Positions 8,901-17,440 of a stretch of DNA of 64,000 bases are shown here, piece after piece. The stretch's first letter is position 1. Every line of letters begins with the position of its first letter. The position numbers and the translations under genes are program-made. The DNA is taken from NCBI GenBank assembly GCA_964627055.1, contig CAZVGV010000004.1, positions 15,862 to 79,861 on the forward strand. The letters run 5' to 3'. This DNA comes from JBBTQS01 sp964627055. Its GTDB lineage: Bacteria > Patescibacteriota > Patescibacteriia > Magasanikbacterales > JBBTQS01. Under the pieces are notes generated by a model that was given only the letters and a program-made list of their open reading frames with translations, was not told the DNA's origin and searched no databases.

Positions 8901-9743
8901 TTATGGGTTGCAGACGTCTGCTGGTGGTTGTGCGGTCGTGCGAACGCTGATGCGAGGACGATTGCGTGTGCTGAGCTTCAGATCGCTGAGCGCTCGTTCG
9001 ACCAAGTCTGCGACTGCGTCTTGCGCCGCGGCATCGTGGAGCACATCGACGCGGTTGATGTGCAACGCTCGAATCTCGTCCACATTCATCAGAGCGCTAC
9101 AGACGCGCTTGTTCACATGCACGACGAACTCGTCTTGCTGCAGATTGATAGGCATTTGCTCAAAGGCATCGGTTGTAACAGACACATCGACGGCGATGGT
9201 CCAGTGGTCGATCTCGCAACCGTTTGTGGCCTGTGAGACTGCGACTGGGGAGAACCTGCAGTTGATCTGGTCGGTGTGTAACCGCAGGTCCTGTGCTTCG
9301 ATGGTGATGCCAAGGAACGGGAAGCCCGGAACCTGCATCAGAACTCGAAGACCCGAACCAGTAACCACTCGCGTGATTGTGTTGTTCTGACGAATGACGT
9401 ATCTGAGAGTGCCGTCGCTTCGCAGAGGGAGGGGTACGAGCCAGAGCAGGAGAATCTGGAGTGTCAGAGTTATCCAGAAGTATCGTTTTTGGAGTGGTCT
9501 CGTCCTCAGTGCGATTGCGACGATAGCGAGAACCCCCATCGGGATAACTGCACGTGCGCTCTGGAAGATGAAATAAAGCCCGAACGGAATGTCATCGATG
9601 TCTCGGATGGCTTCGGGCGCACCCCAGAAGCACAGTGCCATAGAGATCATGAGCGCTGCGATGCTCCCGAGGATTAGGGGGCCGTTGGGGTCATTGCTTC
9701 TGCGTGCTTGGACTTGAATGATCGGTTCGTTGTCGTGCTGCAT
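8901..9743 (-). CDS. Membrane protein of unknown function, possible SPFH/stomatin-like soluble domain
   Basis: 280 residues. A short polar N-terminus is followed by three hydrophobic helices (about 24-42, 55-82 and 88-108). A soluble domain (about 120-265) has an internal pattern DLRLHTDQ ... DVSVTTDAF ... and then a helix rich in Ala and Glu. The alternating strands and TxD motifs recall the N-terminal part of SPFH (band 7) proteins, but the similarity is weak and I would not assign a function. A clear AAAGGAG ribosome site lies 7-8 nt before the ATG at 9743. It has its own terminator. Confidence 0.6.
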   Translation of the reverse strand: MQHDNEPIIQVQARRSNDPNGPLILGSIAALMISMALCFWGAPEAIRDIDDIPFGLYFIFQSARAVIPMGVLAIVAIALRTRPLQKRYFWITLTLQILLLWLVPLPLRSDGTLRYVIRQNNTITRVVTGSGLRVLMQVPGFPFLGITIEAQDLRLHTDQINCRFSPVAVSQATNGCEIDHWTIAVDVSVTTDAFEQMPINLQQDEFVVHVNKRVCSALMNVDEIRALHINRVDVLHDAAAQDAVADLVERALSDLKLSTRNRPRISVRTTAQPPADVCNP

Positions 9744-9831
9744 GCCAACTCCTTTCAGCGGTTGTTGACGTGATTGCCAACGCCAAAAAATAGCACATCC
9801 GTGTTATGTAGTCAATACGAACGAATAGTTG

Positions 9832-9904
9832 TCGGGCTAGCGGGGCTCGAACCCACGACCTCAGCGTCCCGAACGCTGCGCGCTACCAACTGCGCTATAG
9901 CCCG
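9832..9904 (-). tRNA. tRNA-Pro (anticodon CGG)
   Basis: On the minus strand the acceptor CGGGCTA pairs with TAGCCCG. The anticodon arm CAGCG-TTCGGGA-CGCTG places CGG at positions 34-36, and the T-arm GTGGG-TTCGAGC-CCCGC is intact. CCA is not encoded. A 153-bp inverted-repeat element abuts its 5' end. Confidence 0.95.
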
Positions 9905-10057
9905 AATGCTCCTTTGCTTTGTAGGAGTACAACCTCAATTTCGCTACCCGCGAAATTGGGTTTCTAACTCAACCAACCGGACAACAGCTTCGTGTCTTAC
10001 GGCTTGTGCGATTTACCGGTTGGTTTCCGTTGGCCTCCTCCAAAGCAAAGAAGCATT
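9905..10057. repeat. Palindromic element with 23-bp terminal inverted repeats and two inner hairpins
   Basis: The ends 9905-9927 and 10035-10057 are inverted repeats with about 21 of 23 matches. Inside are the hairpin CAATTTCGC-tacc-GCGAAATTG (9935-9957) and a second stem AACCAACCGG (9971-9980) pairing with CCGGTTGGTT (10016-10024 region). The whole element would fold as a cloverleaf-like three-arm structure. It fills the gap between the CCA-adding-enzyme gene and tRNA-Pro. It could be a MITE-like mobile repeat or a structured RNA; no ORF is present. Confidence 0.75.
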
Positions 10058-10073
10058 CATTGTGAAGTACAGT

Positions 10074-11604
10074 CTACACCTTATACTTGCCCTTGATTTT
10101 TGCAACCTCTTCGGACTCGGCTTCGGTGGCGCTTTCTTTTGCCTTTGAAGCAAGTGCTGCGAGGTCGGAATCTGAGAGGGTCGCGAGTTCGCGTGAACGT
10201 GTCATGAGCCAATCGCGGGTGTTGCGCGATGGATCGACAAGTACGTCTTCGAGCAGTGCGTTGAGCATCCAGCCGAGGCGAGGGCCTGGGGCGATGTTGA
10301 GTTCAGACATGAGGACTGTGCCATCGATTTCGAGCATCTTCACGGAGATTGGATCTCGCGCAACCTTCTCAATCATGAATTCGAGATGACGCAGGCGGTA
10401 CGGGCGGGCCTTTGCAACGCCAGAACCCATGCGCTCGGCGATGCGCACCTTGAGGAGGTCTTGGATGTTTTCGGCGCCGACTTTCTTCACGAGACGGCGG
10501 ATAGCAGCTTCGGTCACCACACCGACATCGTAGANNNNNNNNNNGGAAAGTTTTAGATTAGTACCAACAACATCAACGCCTGTCTCGCCTGAGAAAGTGC
10601 ACCACACCGACATCGTAGAAGAAGAGGTGATAACGCACGAGTGTGACGACTTTCTGTCCGAACTCTTTCGAAAACTTCAGTCGTTGCATGATACCGCGCG
10701 CCTGGCGCGCGCCAACAATGTCGTGATTGTAAAACGTTGAGTTGTAACCGTCGCCTGCCTTGGTCGCAGGCTTGCCAACGTCGTGCAAGAGTGATGCCCA
10801 ACGCACGGCAGTTGTGTAGCCGTACTCTGCAGCAAAGTCGAGTGACAGCACATTGTGTTCGAACACCGTGTACACGTGGTGCTTGTTCTGACCAACACCA
10901 ACACCTGCTTCCAGTTCTGGGAGAATGAGGGCGAGAAGGCCGGTGTCGTGGAGGATGTGAAAGGCACGTGACGGCTGTTTTGGTGCATTCACCATTTTTG
11001 TCAGTTCATCTCGGATGCGTTCTGGCGATACATGGGCGATGAGTCCAGCGTTTTTACGAATAGCAACAAGCGTCATCGGTTCAATCTCAAAGCCAAGCAC
11101 CGTTGCAAAGCGTACGGCTCGCAACATGCGCAGTGCATCCTCGTCGAATCGTTCGTTGGCATCACGTACTGCGCGCACAAGCTTGGCCTTGAGGTCATCG
11201 CGTCCGCCATACGGATCAACGATGCTCTCGCCATCAAATGCCATGGCGTTGATAGTGAAATCGCGTCGTGACAAATCTTCCTCAAGCGATACGCCGAACT
11301 GTACTGAATCTGGGCGTCGGCGATCTGAGTACCCAGCCTCGGCACGAAACGGAGTGATCTCCACTTTCATTCCATCAGGAATTTCAGGAACAGGCTTGAG
11401 GGTGACGGTGCCGAAATCGTTTTCGCAAAAGCTCTCGGGAAAGAGCGCTTGGATTTCATCTGGGTGCGCGCTCGTCGCCACGTCCCAATCAGTAGGTGTC
11501 ACGCCACGCAATACATCACGAACACAGCCACCGACAGCATATGCTTCGTGGCCAGCGCCATGGAGAATGGCGAGAATCGCGGTGAGAAATCCAGGGAGTT
11601 CCAT
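10074..11604 (-). CDS. cca: CCA-adding tRNA nucleotidyltransferase, interrupted by a scaffold gap
   Basis: The N-terminal part from 11604 has the class II nucleotidyltransferase signature YAVGGCVRDVLRG followed by TDWDVATSAHP (the metal-binding DxD), then RRDFTINAMAFDG and the RNA-binding ERIRDELTK region. An HD-like segment, WASLLHDVGKPAT, follows. The frame breaks at 10573 and resumes below 10535. The break is artificial: the same 20 bases occur at 10515-10534 and 10600-10619, either side of a ten-N gap and 55 odd bases. Joining at that repeat restores one continuous protein through FFYDVGVVTEAAIRRLV. The enzyme adds or repairs the 3' CCA of tRNAs; tRNA-Pro next door lacks an encoded CCA. 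Confidence 0.88.
10535..10619. other. Assembly gap (10 N) with duplicated flank inside cca
   Basis: Ten Ns at 10535-10544, then 55 bases that fit neither reading frame, then a repeat of the 20 bases that precede the gap (10515-10534 equals 10600-10619). This is the pattern of two contig ends that overlap but were scaffolded instead of merged. Confidence 0.9.
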
Positions 11605-11663
11605 GTGGCGAATGATACCGATTTTCGACCGAACCGTAAAGATCGCGTATACTAGTGCTACCT

Positions 11664-13484
11664 ATGTACGTGCAGGGAGGATCACGCACGCATGCCATGC
11701 GGGTGGGCGGCAACAGGCCGCATAGTGGCGCAAGCGCTCGTTCGAGCACACCAACTGGCACGGCGGTCACGCACCGGCCGCTGATTTTTTTGCGTACGAT
11801 TTCTATTGTACTGGTTTGTGTGATGATCGCGCGGTTGTTCGTGATGCAGGTGGTGCAACATGATTTTTATACGGCACTCGCAGCAGGTACGCAGGATATC
11901 TATCGATCATTGCTTCCCAAGCGCGGCGGAATCTATCTTCAGGATCGAACGCGAGGTACAACACTCACGCCACTTGCGTTACACCGCACAGTCTATCAGG
12001 CCTTTTTGGATAATGCTGACAAACCAGATTATGGAGCTGTCGCTGACCGATTTGCTCGTGTGTTCTCCCTCGAGAAGGAACAGCGCGATGTTCTCTACGA
12101 TACCCTCAAGAATTCCAAGCCAGAAAGTCGGTACGTACCACTGCCTGGGTATGACAAACTCACGGATGACCAGCGTGATGCAGTAGAAGTAACTCCAGTG
12201 CAAGGCCTGCACTTTGCACCACGACCGTATCGGTATTATCCGGAAGGGAATTATGCGTCTCACATTCTTGGTTTTTACGGAATGGGAAGTGATGGTAAGC
12301 CACGTGGATCGTACGGTATTGAAGGCTACTACCAGACAGAACTTGCAGGGCAGCAAGGATTTATCGAAGGTAAGCGGGATGCATTTGGTGGGTGGATTCC
12401 TGTAGCAAGCCGTGAGCACCAAGCAGCACGTGACGGTGCTGACGTGGTGTTGACGATTGATCAGACCATACAGTTGCGCGCATGCGAAGAGCTTGAGCGG
12501 ATAGCGAAGGAGTCGCAGTCTCTCACAGCAGCATCTATTATCATGAATCCGAAGACTGGAGAGGTCATGGCAATGTGTAGCTATCCAACGTTCGACCCGA
12601 ATACGTATAACAAAGTTGAGTCCATCGACGTGTATAACAACCATGCGGTGTTCACTGCCTACGAGCCTGGTTCGATTTTCAAGACAGTGACGATGGCTGC
12701 GGCGCTAGACAAAAATGTCATTACACCCGAACTGACCTATGATGATCCTGGGTCACGACAGATTGATGGCTTCACGATTTACAATGCACAACGCAAAAAT
12801 TGGGGTCGGCAAACGATGACGGGGGTACTTGAGCGTTCGATTAACACCGGAATGATTCTGACGGTAGAAAAGTTGGGGCGGGCTGACTTCGCTGAATACG
12901 TGGACAGATTTGGTTTTGGAAAGAAGACAGGGATCGAACTAAATACAGAAGGAGTGGGTACTATTGCTTCGTTGCAGAAGAAGGGATTGGTGTATGCGGC
13001 AACAGCATCGTTTGGTCAGGGAATCACAGCTACGCCGATTCAGATGGTTCAAGCATATGGGGCGATGGCAAATGGTGGAGTGATGATGAAGCCAACGATT
13101 GTTCGCGAGCTGCGCTATCCGGATGGTCGCATCGAGTACAATGAACCTCGTGTGGTTCGTCGTGTCATCAGTCCGCAAGCATCGTTTTTGATTTCGGGGA
13201 TGCTCACGTCTGTTATTGAGACAACCTATCGTAAGGTAGCCTATGTTCCTGGGTATCATTTTGGTGGGAAGACAGGTACGGCGCAAATTGCAGGACAGGG
13301 TGGGTACATCGACGAAACCAATCACAGCTTCGTGGGATATGGTCCTGTGGAGGATCCACAGTTCGTGATTTTTTCGAAGTTTGAAAAGCCGCAGCGTGAA
13401 TGGGCTGAGTCCACTGCTGCGCCGTACTTTGGCAAAATGGCCAAGTTCTTGGTACAGTATTTGCGCATTCCACCAAGCATGTAA
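11664..13484 (+). CDS. Penicillin-binding protein 2/FtsI-like peptidoglycan DD-transpeptidase
   Basis: About 606 residues. A membrane anchor near residue 45 (IFLRTISIVLVCVMIARLF) precedes a dimerisation domain and the transpeptidase domain. The three active-site motifs are present: EPGSIFK (SxxK nucleophile), ERSINTGM (SxN) and FGGKTGTAQ (KTG). A TATACT box at 11648-11653 lies just before the ATG at 11664; an upstream GTG at 11655 would add three residues and is less likely. It cross-links peptidoglycan on the outer face of the membrane. The MurF-like gene starts 6 nt after its stop, giving a cell-wall operon. Confidence 0.92.
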   Translation: MYVQGGSRTHAMRVGGNRPHSGASARSSTPTGTAVTHRPLIFLRTISIVLVCVMIARLFVMQVVQHDFYTALAAGTQDIYRSLLPKRGGIYLQDRTRGTTLTPLALHRTVYQAFLDNADKPDYGAVADRFARVFSLEKEQRDVLYDTLKNSKPESRYVPLPGYDKLTDDQRDAVEVTPVQGLHFAPRPYRYYPEGNYASHILGFYGMGSDGKPRGSYGIEGYYQTELAGQQGFIEGKRDAFGGWIPVASREHQAARDGADVVLTIDQTIQLRACEELERIAKESQSLTAASIIMNPKTGEVMAMCSYPTFDPNTYNKVESIDVYNNHAVFTAYEPGSIFKTVTMAAALDKNVITPELTYDDPGSRQIDGFTIYNAQRKNWGRQTMTGVLERSINTGMILTVEKLGRADFAEYVDRFGFGKKTGIELNTEGVGTIASLQKKGLVYAATASFGQGITATPIQMVQAYGAMANGGVMMKPTIVRELRYPDGRIEYNEPRVVRRVISPQASFLISGMLTSVIETTYRKVAYVPGYHFGGKTGTAQIAGQGGYIDETNHSFVGYGPVEDPQFVIFSKFEKPQREWAESTAAPYFGKMAKFLVQYLRIPPSM

Positions 13485-13490
13485 AAGACT

Positions 13491-14777
13491 ATGGGTAGAA
13501 AAATCATGGAGAGGCTATTGCGTTGGTGCACCAAGAAAATTCTTGCAAAATATACGCCGGCAGTAATCGGTGTTGCTGGGTCTGTGGGTAAGACCACAAC
13601 CCGAGAAGCCATCGCTGCGGTATTGTCGCAACAATTTTCGGTTCGTCAAAGTATTCGTAGCTACAATGACGGAATTGGTGTGCCGATGACCGTGATTGGT
13701 TTGGAGAGCCCTGGCAAATCGCTTGTAGGGTGGGTTCAAGTTTTCTTTCATATTTTTCGGTTGCTCTACACGCGCATGCCATATCCAAAGATGCTTGTGG
13801 TAGAAATGGGAACCGATCGTCCGGGGGACATCGCGTATCTCACACATATGTGTCGGCCAGATGTCGCAGTACTTACAGCGATTTCCCCTGAGCACTATGA
13901 GTATTTCAAGAGCATGGAAAGACTCGAATTCGAGGAGAAGAATATTGTACGAGCACTTCCTGCAACCGGCGTTGCAATTCTTAATGGTGATGATGCACGA
14001 GTCATGGGTGAAAGCGATACCATTCCTGTTCGTACCATGACCTATGGATTCGGGGAACATGTTGACGTACGTGTGACGAGCACATCGATGGTTCGTGAAA
14101 ACCAATCTGTTCGTGGGATGGAGTTCGGGTTTCGTATGGGAACTCGCTCACTCGAGGCGCGCGTTGACGGTGTGATTGGTGCACAACATGGGTATGCATT
14201 GTCTGCGGCAGCTGCCGTTGGTTTGTATTTCGAGATGAAGGACGCAGACATTGAGAAGGGATTGTCTCAGTATCGTGCTGCGCCAGGACGCATGCGACTC
14301 ATTGATGGTGTGAAGAACACTACGATTATTGATGACACATATAATGCGTCTCCACGTGCAGCACAGGCTGCAGTCGAAACACTTGCTGCAACCCCCATAA
14401 GTACTGAGCAGGGCGAGCGGTACGCAGTACTTGGTGACATGCTGGAGTTGGGGCCGATCACACGCGAAGAGCACGAGGACCTTGGTCGTATGGTGGTTGA
14501 TCAGCGTATTGATTTTCTCATCACGGTTGGGCCAGCAAGTAAGCACATTGCTGCAGCAGCACTTGATGAAGGAATGGAGGAGCATCGCATCGCGAAGTTT
14601 GATACCTCGGTCGCTGCTGGGTCTTTTTTGCAGGAGAAGTTGGAACCAGGTGATGTGGTATTGGTGAAGGGCTCACAGGGTGTACGCATGGAGAAAATCG
14701 TTCGCGAAATAATGGCGCATCCAGAAGAGGCGCCTACGCTCATTGCCCGTACCTATGGAAAGTGGCTCCAAGAGTAA
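13491..14777 (+). CDS. murF: MurF-like UDP-MurNAc-pentapeptide ligase
   Basis: 428 residues. The P-loop GVAGSVGKTTTREA sits near residue 25, so the usual N-terminal substrate-binding domain (about 80 residues) is absent, as in the MurE-like protein in this window. Other Mur motifs are VEMGTDRPGDI (MurF-type EMG), TAISPEHYEYF, LNGDDARV, and the C-terminal DDTYNASPRAAQAA, the MurF/FolC signature. It would add D-Ala-D-Ala or a similar dipeptide to the UDP-linked peptide in the cytoplasm. It lies between the transpeptidase gene and an ABC exporter whose start overlaps its end by 23 nt. Confidence 0.88.
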   Translation: MGRKIMERLLRWCTKKILAKYTPAVIGVAGSVGKTTTREAIAAVLSQQFSVRQSIRSYNDGIGVPMTVIGLESPGKSLVGWVQVFFHIFRLLYTRMPYPKMLVVEMGTDRPGDIAYLTHMCRPDVAVLTAISPEHYEYFKSMERLEFEEKNIVRALPATGVAILNGDDARVMGESDTIPVRTMTYGFGEHVDVRVTSTSMVRENQSVRGMEFGFRMGTRSLEARVDGVIGAQHGYALSAAAAVGLYFEMKDADIEKGLSQYRAAPGRMRLIDGVKNTTIIDDTYNASPRAAQAAVETLAATPISTEQGERYAVLGDMLELGPITREEHEDLGRMVVDQRIDFLITVGPASKHIAAAALDEGMEEHRIAKFDTSVAAGSFLQEKLEPGDVVLVKGSQGVRMEKIVREIMAHPEEAPTLIARTYGKWLQE

Positions 14778-16536
14778 GCCAGCGCCCATTGCCACAAATC
14801 GCCAGGTCCTGGCATTTTTTTGGCAGGTCGCTCGTACGCATCGAATTGGAATTGTAGTGGTTGTTGCGATGGTGGTTCTTGGCGCGGCAGGTGATTTGCT
14901 CATTCCTATTGCGTTCAAGTATCTCGTAGATGCCATGCAAGATGGTGCAGTTCACGAAGTGCTCCTTCAGGCGTTCTTGTGGGTAGTAGCCGCAAAGTGC
15001 TTCGTGTGGACGACGAATCGAATTCGTGAATTTGTGGTGATTGAGTGGCAGTCGAGAATTATGGTGGCGCTTCAAAACAGCGTCGCATCATATTTGCTCA
15101 ACCATTCATTTCAGTATTTCACGGATGCATTTGCTGGGTCGTTGGTGCGTAAAGTGAGTCGTGTCTCTCGTTCTTTCGAAGTGTTTGTTGACGAGTTCGA
15201 AGTGAAACTCATTCCGCTGACAGTTGCGCTTATCGGTACGACAACACTTCTCACGTGGCGGTTTCCGTTGCTTGGGCTAGCGTTCGTATTATGGGCGCTA
15301 CTGTTTTTGACCATCAATATTCGGCATGCCCTTTGGAAGCGTAACACGCTTGATATTGCGCGTTCAGACGCTGACTCGCATGCTGTTGCCACACTCGCAG
15401 ATACGCTTTCTAACGTGTCGAACGTCAAATACTTTGCGACAGAGCAACGCGAAATAGATCGGTTCCGAGACGCAGTAGGGAAGTGGGGCTCGTTACTGCA
15501 TCGCTCGTGGTATGTCGGGGTGCGAGCGAATTTTATTCAGTTAGGACTGACTCTGTTATTGGAGATCGGATTGATGTGGTACGGGGTGCTTCTCTGGGAG
15601 AGAGGAGTCATGACAGTGGGTGATTTGGTCTTCCTGCAAGGTGTGCTACTAGTAGTTTTTTCTCGAATTATCGAGGTAGGTAGGAGTCTACGCAAACTCA
15701 TGGAGGCGTTCTCTGATGCAGCAGATACCGTCAGTATTTTGCAAGTTCCGCATGGCATACAGGATAGTGCACGTGCAAAGCCGCTCGTGGTGAAAAAGGG
15801 TGCAATCGAATTCCGAGACGTTACCTTTGGATACGCAGGCAACAAGCCAGTACTACATGATTTTACACTATCGATTTCAGCGCGTGAGAAAGTGGCATTG
15901 GTAGGGCATTCAGGTGCTGGCAAGTCCACTATTTCGAAATTGCTGTTACGCCTCTATGACATCCAACAGGGCGCGATTAGTATTGATGGCACTGACATTC
16001 GTACCGTAAGGCAGCAATCATTGCGTGAGTGCATTGCATACGTGCCCCAAGAACCAGCACTCTTTCATCGCACGCTCACAGATAACATTCGGTATGCACG
16101 ACCTGATGCAACCGATGCGCAGGTGCGTCGCGCCGCGCGACTCGCGCACTGTGATGAATTTATTTCGCGTCTCCCGCAAGGGTACGATACGTATGTTGGT
16201 GAGCGTGGTGTGAAGCTCTCCGGTGGGGAACGCCAGCGTGTAGCTATCGCACGTGCCATTCTCAAGGATGCGCCCATTGTACTTTTTGATGAAGCGACGT
16301 CGTCGTTGGATTCCGAGTCTGAACAACTTATTCAATCAGCGCTCGATGGCCTCATGCGTAACAAGACTACGATAGTCATTGCACACAGACTCTCTACAAT
16401 TGCGCACATGGATCGTATTGTGGTGGTTGAGGATGGTCAGGTTCGAGCCATGGGGGATCACAAGCAACTGTATGCGAGTGATGAGCGGTACCGCACCTTG
16501 TGGGATATCCAGGCAGGTGGGTTTGCCGCAGAATAG
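14755..16536 (+). CDS. ABC transporter, fused membrane and ATPase domains (exporter type)
   Basis: 593 residues. Residues 1-320 hold six membrane helices of an ABC type I exporter. Residues 350-590 hold the ATPase with Walker A GHSGAGKST, Q-loop YVPQEP, signature LSGGERQR, Walker B ILKDAPIVLFDEATS and H-loop IAHRLST. ATG 14755 overlaps the MurF stop, so it is translated from the same message; an upstream TTG would add four residues. Homodimeric exporters of this type move lipids, drugs or peptides; the substrate is unknown. Its position after cell-wall genes suggests a lipid or envelope precursor, but that is only context. Confidence 0.92.
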   Translation: MESGSKSKPAPIATNRQVLAFFWQVARTHRIGIVVVVAMVVLGAAGDLLIPIAFKYLVDAMQDGAVHEVLLQAFLWVVAAKCFVWTTNRIREFVVIEWQSRIMVALQNSVASYLLNHSFQYFTDAFAGSLVRKVSRVSRSFEVFVDEFEVKLIPLTVALIGTTTLLTWRFPLLGLAFVLWALLFLTINIRHALWKRNTLDIARSDADSHAVATLADTLSNVSNVKYFATEQREIDRFRDAVGKWGSLLHRSWYVGVRANFIQLGLTLLLEIGLMWYGVLLWERGVMTVGDLVFLQGVLLVVFSRIIEVGRSLRKLMEAFSDAADTVSILQVPHGIQDSARAKPLVVKKGAIEFRDVTFGYAGNKPVLHDFTLSISAREKVALVGHSGAGKSTISKLLLRLYDIQQGAISIDGTDIRTVRQQSLRECIAYVPQEPALFHRTLTDNIRYARPDATDAQVRRAARLAHCDEFISRLPQGYDTYVGERGVKLSGGERQRVAIARAILKDAPIVLFDEATSSLDSESEQLIQSALDGLMRNKTTIVIAHRLSTIAHMDRIVVVEDGQVRAMGDHKQLYASDERYRTLWDIQAGGFAAE

Positions 16537-16538
16537 GC

Positions 16539-16568
16539 TTGACGAAAAGCAAGGGGAATTGGTATAAC
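16539..16568 (+). promoter_or_regulatory. Promoter of tRNA-Glu
   Basis: TTGACG at 16539-16544, an 18-nt spacer, then TATAAC at 16563-16568, about 20 nt before the tRNA 5' end. Confidence 0.75.
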
Positions 16569-16587
16569 AATCGTGCTCAAAAATGCC

Positions 16588-16662
16588 GGCGCTATCGTCT
16601 AACGGCTAGGACGCATGGTTCTCATCCATGTAATCGGGGTTCGATTCCCCGTAGCGCTACCA
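16588..16662 (+). tRNA. tRNA-Glu (anticodon CTC)
   Basis: The acceptor GGCGCTA pairs with TAGCGCT, with a G-U closing pair. The anticodon arm CATGG-TTCTCAT-CCATG carries CTC, and the T-arm GGGG-TTCGATT-CCCC is intact. CCA is encoded at 16660-16662, unlike in tRNA-Pro. Confidence 0.95.
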
Positions 16663-16666
16663 ATCC

Positions 16667-16701
16667 ATAAGAAACGCCGCCCACTGAGGCGGTTTTCTTA
16701 T
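16667..16701. terminator. Bidirectional terminator between tRNA-Glu and ribE
   Basis: The stem built on AAGAAAC-GCCGCC / GGCGGTTTTCTT, with loop CACTGA, has A-rich and T-rich flanks, so it can serve both the tRNA and the convergent riboflavin synthase gene. Confidence 0.75.
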
Positions 16702-17315
16702 GTACGAGTGTGTGTCGAGAGCACACGCTCTGTGGTGTCGACGATCGCCTGTGTCATGGTATCAAACTCAACATTGACGATACTGCCTACCTCACGCTCA
16801 GAAAACGTGGTGATTCGAAGTGTCTCGGGGATGAGATGCACGGTACAAGTGTTGGTGTCACGATCTACCTCGACAAGGGTAAGACTTGCGCCGTCTAGCG
16901 CGATGTACCCCTTGGGTAATACGTACTTCATATACTGCGCAGGTAGTTCGAACCGTACAATATAATTGTTCGCAGGGCGTTCGATAGTGACGATTGTCGC
17001 AGTGGTAGACACATGTCCTGAGAGGATATGTCCACCGATCTCATCACCATATCGAGCACTGCGTTCGACGTTGAGTCGGGTGCCTACACTCCATGTACCG
17101 AGCGTCGTTTTTGTGAGGGTCTCTGCCATGGCATCAAAGGTAGCGTGATGCCCGTTCGCACAAACAACAGTCATGCATGTGCCTGCAAGTGCAATGCTGG
17201 CACCTCGTTGAGGCGGTTCCGGAGTAGGAGGGAGTTCGATGACAAATTGAGTAAGTCCGGGACGATGATCTACTGCTACAACGGTACCGATACCTTGGAC
17301 AATGCCTGTAAACAT
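16698..17315 (-). CDS. ribE: Riboflavin synthase alpha chain
   Basis: 205 residues made of two lumazine-binding repeats. The N-terminus MFTGIVQGIG is diagnostic. Repeat 1 carries GGHILSGHV; the repeat hallmarks ALAGTCMTV and ALDGASLTLVEV occupy the places where DGVSLTV-type strings are usual. The enzyme dismutates two 6,7-dimethyl-8-ribityllumazine molecules to riboflavin in the cytoplasm. No ribD, ribBA or ribH is nearby, and I see no FMN riboswitch upstream, so it stands alone. It may work on imported or partner-derived precursor (speculative). Confidence 0.9.
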   Translation of the reverse strand: MFTGIVQGIGTVVAVDHRPGLTQFVIELPPTPEPPQRGASIALAGTCMTVVCANGHHATFDAMAETLTKTTLGTWSVGTRLNVERSARYGDEIGGHILSGHVSTTATIVTIERPANNYIVRFELPAQYMKYVLPKGYIALDGASLTLVEVDRDTNTCTVHLIPETLRITTFSEREVGSIVNVEFDTMTQAIVDTTERVLSTHTRT

Positions 17316-17440
17316 AGCGGGTGTCTATATACCGACCCTAGCATGTGGGCGTGTTGGTCGTCCATCGGGTGTAGATATTGAAAATGAGTTGCATGGACGA
17401 ATCTGCTGAGACACGCTAGTATATAGAAAAATCACATTCT

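Noticed and set aside
9774..10148. Plus-strand ORF across tRNA-Pro
   Set aside because: It is translated from tRNA and inverted-repeat sequence; its GLEPTTSASRTLRATNCA text is the well-known false protein from antisense tRNA.
10074..11604. Two separate genes or a pseudogene of the CCA-adding enzyme
   Set aside because: The break coincides with an N gap and a duplicated 20-bp flank; removing the duplicate restores one frame.
17316..17440. FMN riboswitch upstream of ribE
   Set aside because: No conserved FMN-aptamer strings are present and the gap to znuA is only 125 nt.
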